A stretch of DNA of 64,000 bases from Synaphobranchus kaupii (lineage: Eukaryota; Chordata; Actinopteri; Anguilliformes; Synaphobranchidae): assembly GCA_029718625.1 (NCBI GenBank), contig CM056387.1:33943863-34007862 (forward strand). Reading direction: 5' to 3'. Positions 61,318-64,000 of the stretch are shown here, piece by piece; the stretch's first letter is position 1, and the number at the start of each line of letters is the position of its first letter. Under the pieces are notes generated by a model that was not told where the DNA came from, ran no database searches, and worked only from the letters and a program-made list of their open reading frames with translations. Position numbers and translations under genes: made by a program.

Positions 61318-63235
61318 TGGGTCTAACAGCACAGCAGAGACAGTCTAATAGCACAGCAGAGACAGAGACACACACCGACAGCAGGACGGATTTGCACCAC
61401 GTCAGAATCCGCTTGTGTTCTATTCACACAGAGAGAAGAGGGCTAAGCCAGATTCATCCATTAAAATAATCTCATTCCTGGCACTTAACTTTGCCTCCGT
61501 TTGTTAAAATAGAAGTTTCCAGGAGGGAAAGCCTTTACCTGTGCCACCTGTGCCCGCAAGTTATTCGTGAATCATAAGTGTGTCACTGACGTATCATCGA
61601 ATTCCGCTCAAAGAACGCGGCCAAAGTCAAACCCATTCCTCCACCAGCGCTGTCCCCATTAAGACAGGCGATGTTAATGATGAGTTTGCTGAAAGCCTGC
61701 AGAAATGTCTTCCTATTTCCTGTTTGTCTGTAAAGTGTCTTTGTAATAATGTTTCTGAAAAATGCTAATTGAATTGAAGATGAAATTACGGCTTGAAAGC
61801 ATAAACTTTTAACCATATTGCAAACAAGTTAAATTGTTCTTTTTTAAAAAAGGCAGATGGAAAAAAAATAAAATAATTGATCCAACTTCTTGATCCGACT
61901 GACAATCTACACAGTTTTATCTCTGGGACAGCAAATTAATTTTTAAAACCCCTTTCCGGAAAAGTCAAATTAAAATGAAAAAAGAAAAACTTGATTCTAA
62001 AGCTGCCTGGTCATCCCAGGTAAGAAAATGATCTCAGTCTTGCCCAAAGCAGAACCCCTGGTGAACACAAATTGATTCATTCCTTCATCTGGGTCTATTT
62101 TGAGCGCCATCAAATTGGAAAACGAGAGAGGAGTCATCTCCCCCTTCACCTCAGTTACTGCGGAACCAACAGATTTTTGCGCTTGATAATTAAAACATCA
62201 AATCCGGGAGAAATGCATTCTCTGCAGGAAATGGATAAGACCCCAGCCTAGGGGCTCAGCTCTTAATTACTGTAACCGCGATCAAGGCGATAGCGAAAGC
62301 TCCATGAAAACACTGTCGTCAGATGTGACACCTTACCCTATTACCTAGAATTCAAAGGGTCAGTGTGGGTGCCAGGGCTTTCTGATTGGTCAGTTCCGCA
62401 ACGTGGCTATTCTCATGGGGTCTGTCCATAAGCAGGTCTGCAAGGAAGATGCATTTATCGTCAGAGGAGGGGTCCATGTTCTCACCCTTCAAGATTACAT
62501 ATTTGACTCCTAAAACCTTTCGCATGAATAATGAATTTTGCCAACGGCAGTTATTTATACTGTAAAAAAATAAATGAAAACAGCAATTTTGGTTGTCCTG
62601 TCCCTAATTTAGTTTTTTATTTTTTATTTTTTTTGCAGTGCAGAGCAATTCTGAGCAGCCACAACTTGAAGGCCATCGTGCCAGGGAGTCGCGGTTAAAT
62701 CCAATGAGTTCTTCAGCAATCACTGACACTCACCGACTCCCTTCCCCACACACAGACGGGTCGAACCACAGCCTACTTCATTTCTTGCCGTAACATTTTT
62801 TTGCTGAGGTTGTCACATCGCCGCTCTCACGATGTCGTCGCCACTTGACGCCGGTCCATCACTGGTACACTCATACCTCTATTTGGAGTAGAACACAGAG
62901 CAATCCGACTCACTTAATGGCAACTATAAAAGCTTCGGGGCTCCAGGACCACAAGCACATGCAATCTGACAGAGACCTTTGAGAGAACGACAACAACCAA
63001 GCCCCTGAATACCTGAAGGTTTGACAGTGGCCTGTAAGGGTCAATTCTACAGCTGTGAGAGGCTACAGACAAAGATAAACGAAGCTCAGCTATAGTGGAG
63101 CACTTTTAGCTTGCTCTTTTCTTTTTTGTATCTTTCATGCCAACAGCACTTAACCAGAAAACATAACCTGCACTTTGTTATTGAACTCATATCGCTGTGT
63201 AACTACTTATTCAACCTTTTCAGATGTGTGTTGTA
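61318..63235. other. Unique DNA, possible regulatory block
   Basis: No gene is recognised. 61560-61800 and 62150-62330 have conserved-noncoding-like composition (TAATTAAAACATCAAATCC, GCTAATTGAATTG words). The former is open on both strands for about 60-77 codons with no recognisable protein. Confidence 0.3.
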
Positions 63236-64000
63236 GCGATGCCGTCCGAGTTTCACTTATTGCCACTTATTCCTGATGTAAAAGGGGGCGTGACGTGTGA
63301 GGTTCGAAGGGCCACACGCAGCGAAGGGATTCTTATAAGCTGAAAGAGCCACTGAGACGGAGAGACCCCGTAATTAAGGGAAGTAAAATGATAACGTAAA
63401 TCACCTAGTTCCCACTCTCGACTGGAGGGAAATAAACAGGGAACTGGAAAAAAGGTGAACATAAAGAACCCGGATAATCGGGCGAACGGCACATAAGCAC
63501 GTGAGCGAGAAAGCTCGGTAATCACCACAAGCTACAACCGGGAAGAAAACTAAGCGTGAGGGAGAGAATGCCTAGGCGGTAAAATAACAAGGGGACTGAA
63601 ATTAGAGCGGATAAGGAGGGAGGAAACAATAACCGAAAATAACTCCCGAGCTCTAAACGGAGAGGACTGCTCGCTACAGGGCGGAAATAAAGCAGTCTCC
63701 GAGTCCTAACCTCTACTGGCACCAGTGCAACACGCAACACATGAAAACAGCCCACGAGAAGGCAAGAGGAAACAGTGAACTAAGTGCTAAAGCTACTAGA
63801 ACCGGCTCGCTGTCACACGCAAATAGGTAGAAGCATGAACGCCAGGTTTCTCAGTAAGAAGAAACCAAAACAAAAGGCTAATAGAACAGAACTACTGTCC
63901 TATACTTCCACGAGCAAAGTTATAAACTCCCTGCCTCAGTAAGGAGAAGCGAACGAGAGGGCGAGTAGCCTAGCACAAAGGAACAAAAAACACACACCCA
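63236..64000. other. Strand-asymmetric terminal region
   Basis: The plus strand is strongly A/G-rich with few T from about 63400 to the window end, and words such as GAGAAGGCAAGAGG are frequent. This skew resembles untranslated or LTR regions of fish retrotransposons read on the minus strand, but no LTR ends, primer site or coding remnant can be shown within the window. Confidence 0.3.

Overview
This looks like vertebrate, most likely ray-finned fish, nuclear DNA. The evidence is the repeat content: a Sleeping Beauty-type Tc1 inverted repeat, a second near-complete Tc1/mariner element, a two-ORF L2/CR1-group LINE, several hAT and Harbinger-like MITEs, a 5S-rRNA-derived repeat, tRNA-derived SINE remnants and long CA, GA and GT microsatellites. 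There is no bacterial-style gene organisation. I found no exon of a host protein-coding gene that I could recognise. Nearly every open frame above 60 codons lies in a simple repeat, a minisatellite or a transposon. Nothing here supports a new protein-coding biological system; the novelty is in repeat and transposon architecture.

Layout. 0-8 kb: a decayed Tc1 transposase fragment and two large minisatellites (20-bp unit, 1816-3470; about 25-27-bp unit, 5133-7312), with microsatellites between and before them. 8-31 kb: mostly unique, AT-rich intergenic or intronic DNA. It is dotted with a 5S-derived repeat, hAT MITE pairs with identifiable target-site duplications (11279-11575 and 12681-12970; 16327-16550 and 24563-24731), a TTAA-flanked MITE, a Harbinger-like MITE carrying a nested hAT MITE, and a very homogeneous 40-bp tandem array of 21 copies (26181-27016). 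31-38 kb: two Tc1 elements side by side (31188-32025, an internally deleted Sleeping Beauty-type copy; 32750-34278, a full-length copy with one frameshift), a palindromic element, and a 167-bp tandem array split by a foldback MITE.

39.7-45.4 kb holds the main coding content: an L2/CR1-group LINE with two complete ORFs. ORF1 (526 codons) resembles the esterase-type ORF1 of this group but has lost the expected catalytic motifs. ORF2 (985 codons) has endonuclease and reverse transcriptase domains with their key residues, and the element ends in a short TTGAC repeat tail. 45.4-64 kb returns to unique DNA with an exact 8 x 50-bp array (46795-47194), a 1.2-kb hAT element (47356-48550), a 27-bp minisatellite, a SINE, a 5'-truncated LINE tail, a CpG-rich block with internal duplications, and a three-level nest of MITEs (58816-59404). 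The final 760 bp are strand-asymmetric and may be the edge of another element.

The functional relationships that can be inferred are all between mobile elements. Autonomous sources (LINE ORF2, Tc1 transposase) sit beside non-autonomous derivatives that depend on such enzymes. Several unique stretches resemble conserved noncoding regulatory DNA in composition (TAAT-rich, low in simple repeats), but this cannot be tested without comparative alignment.
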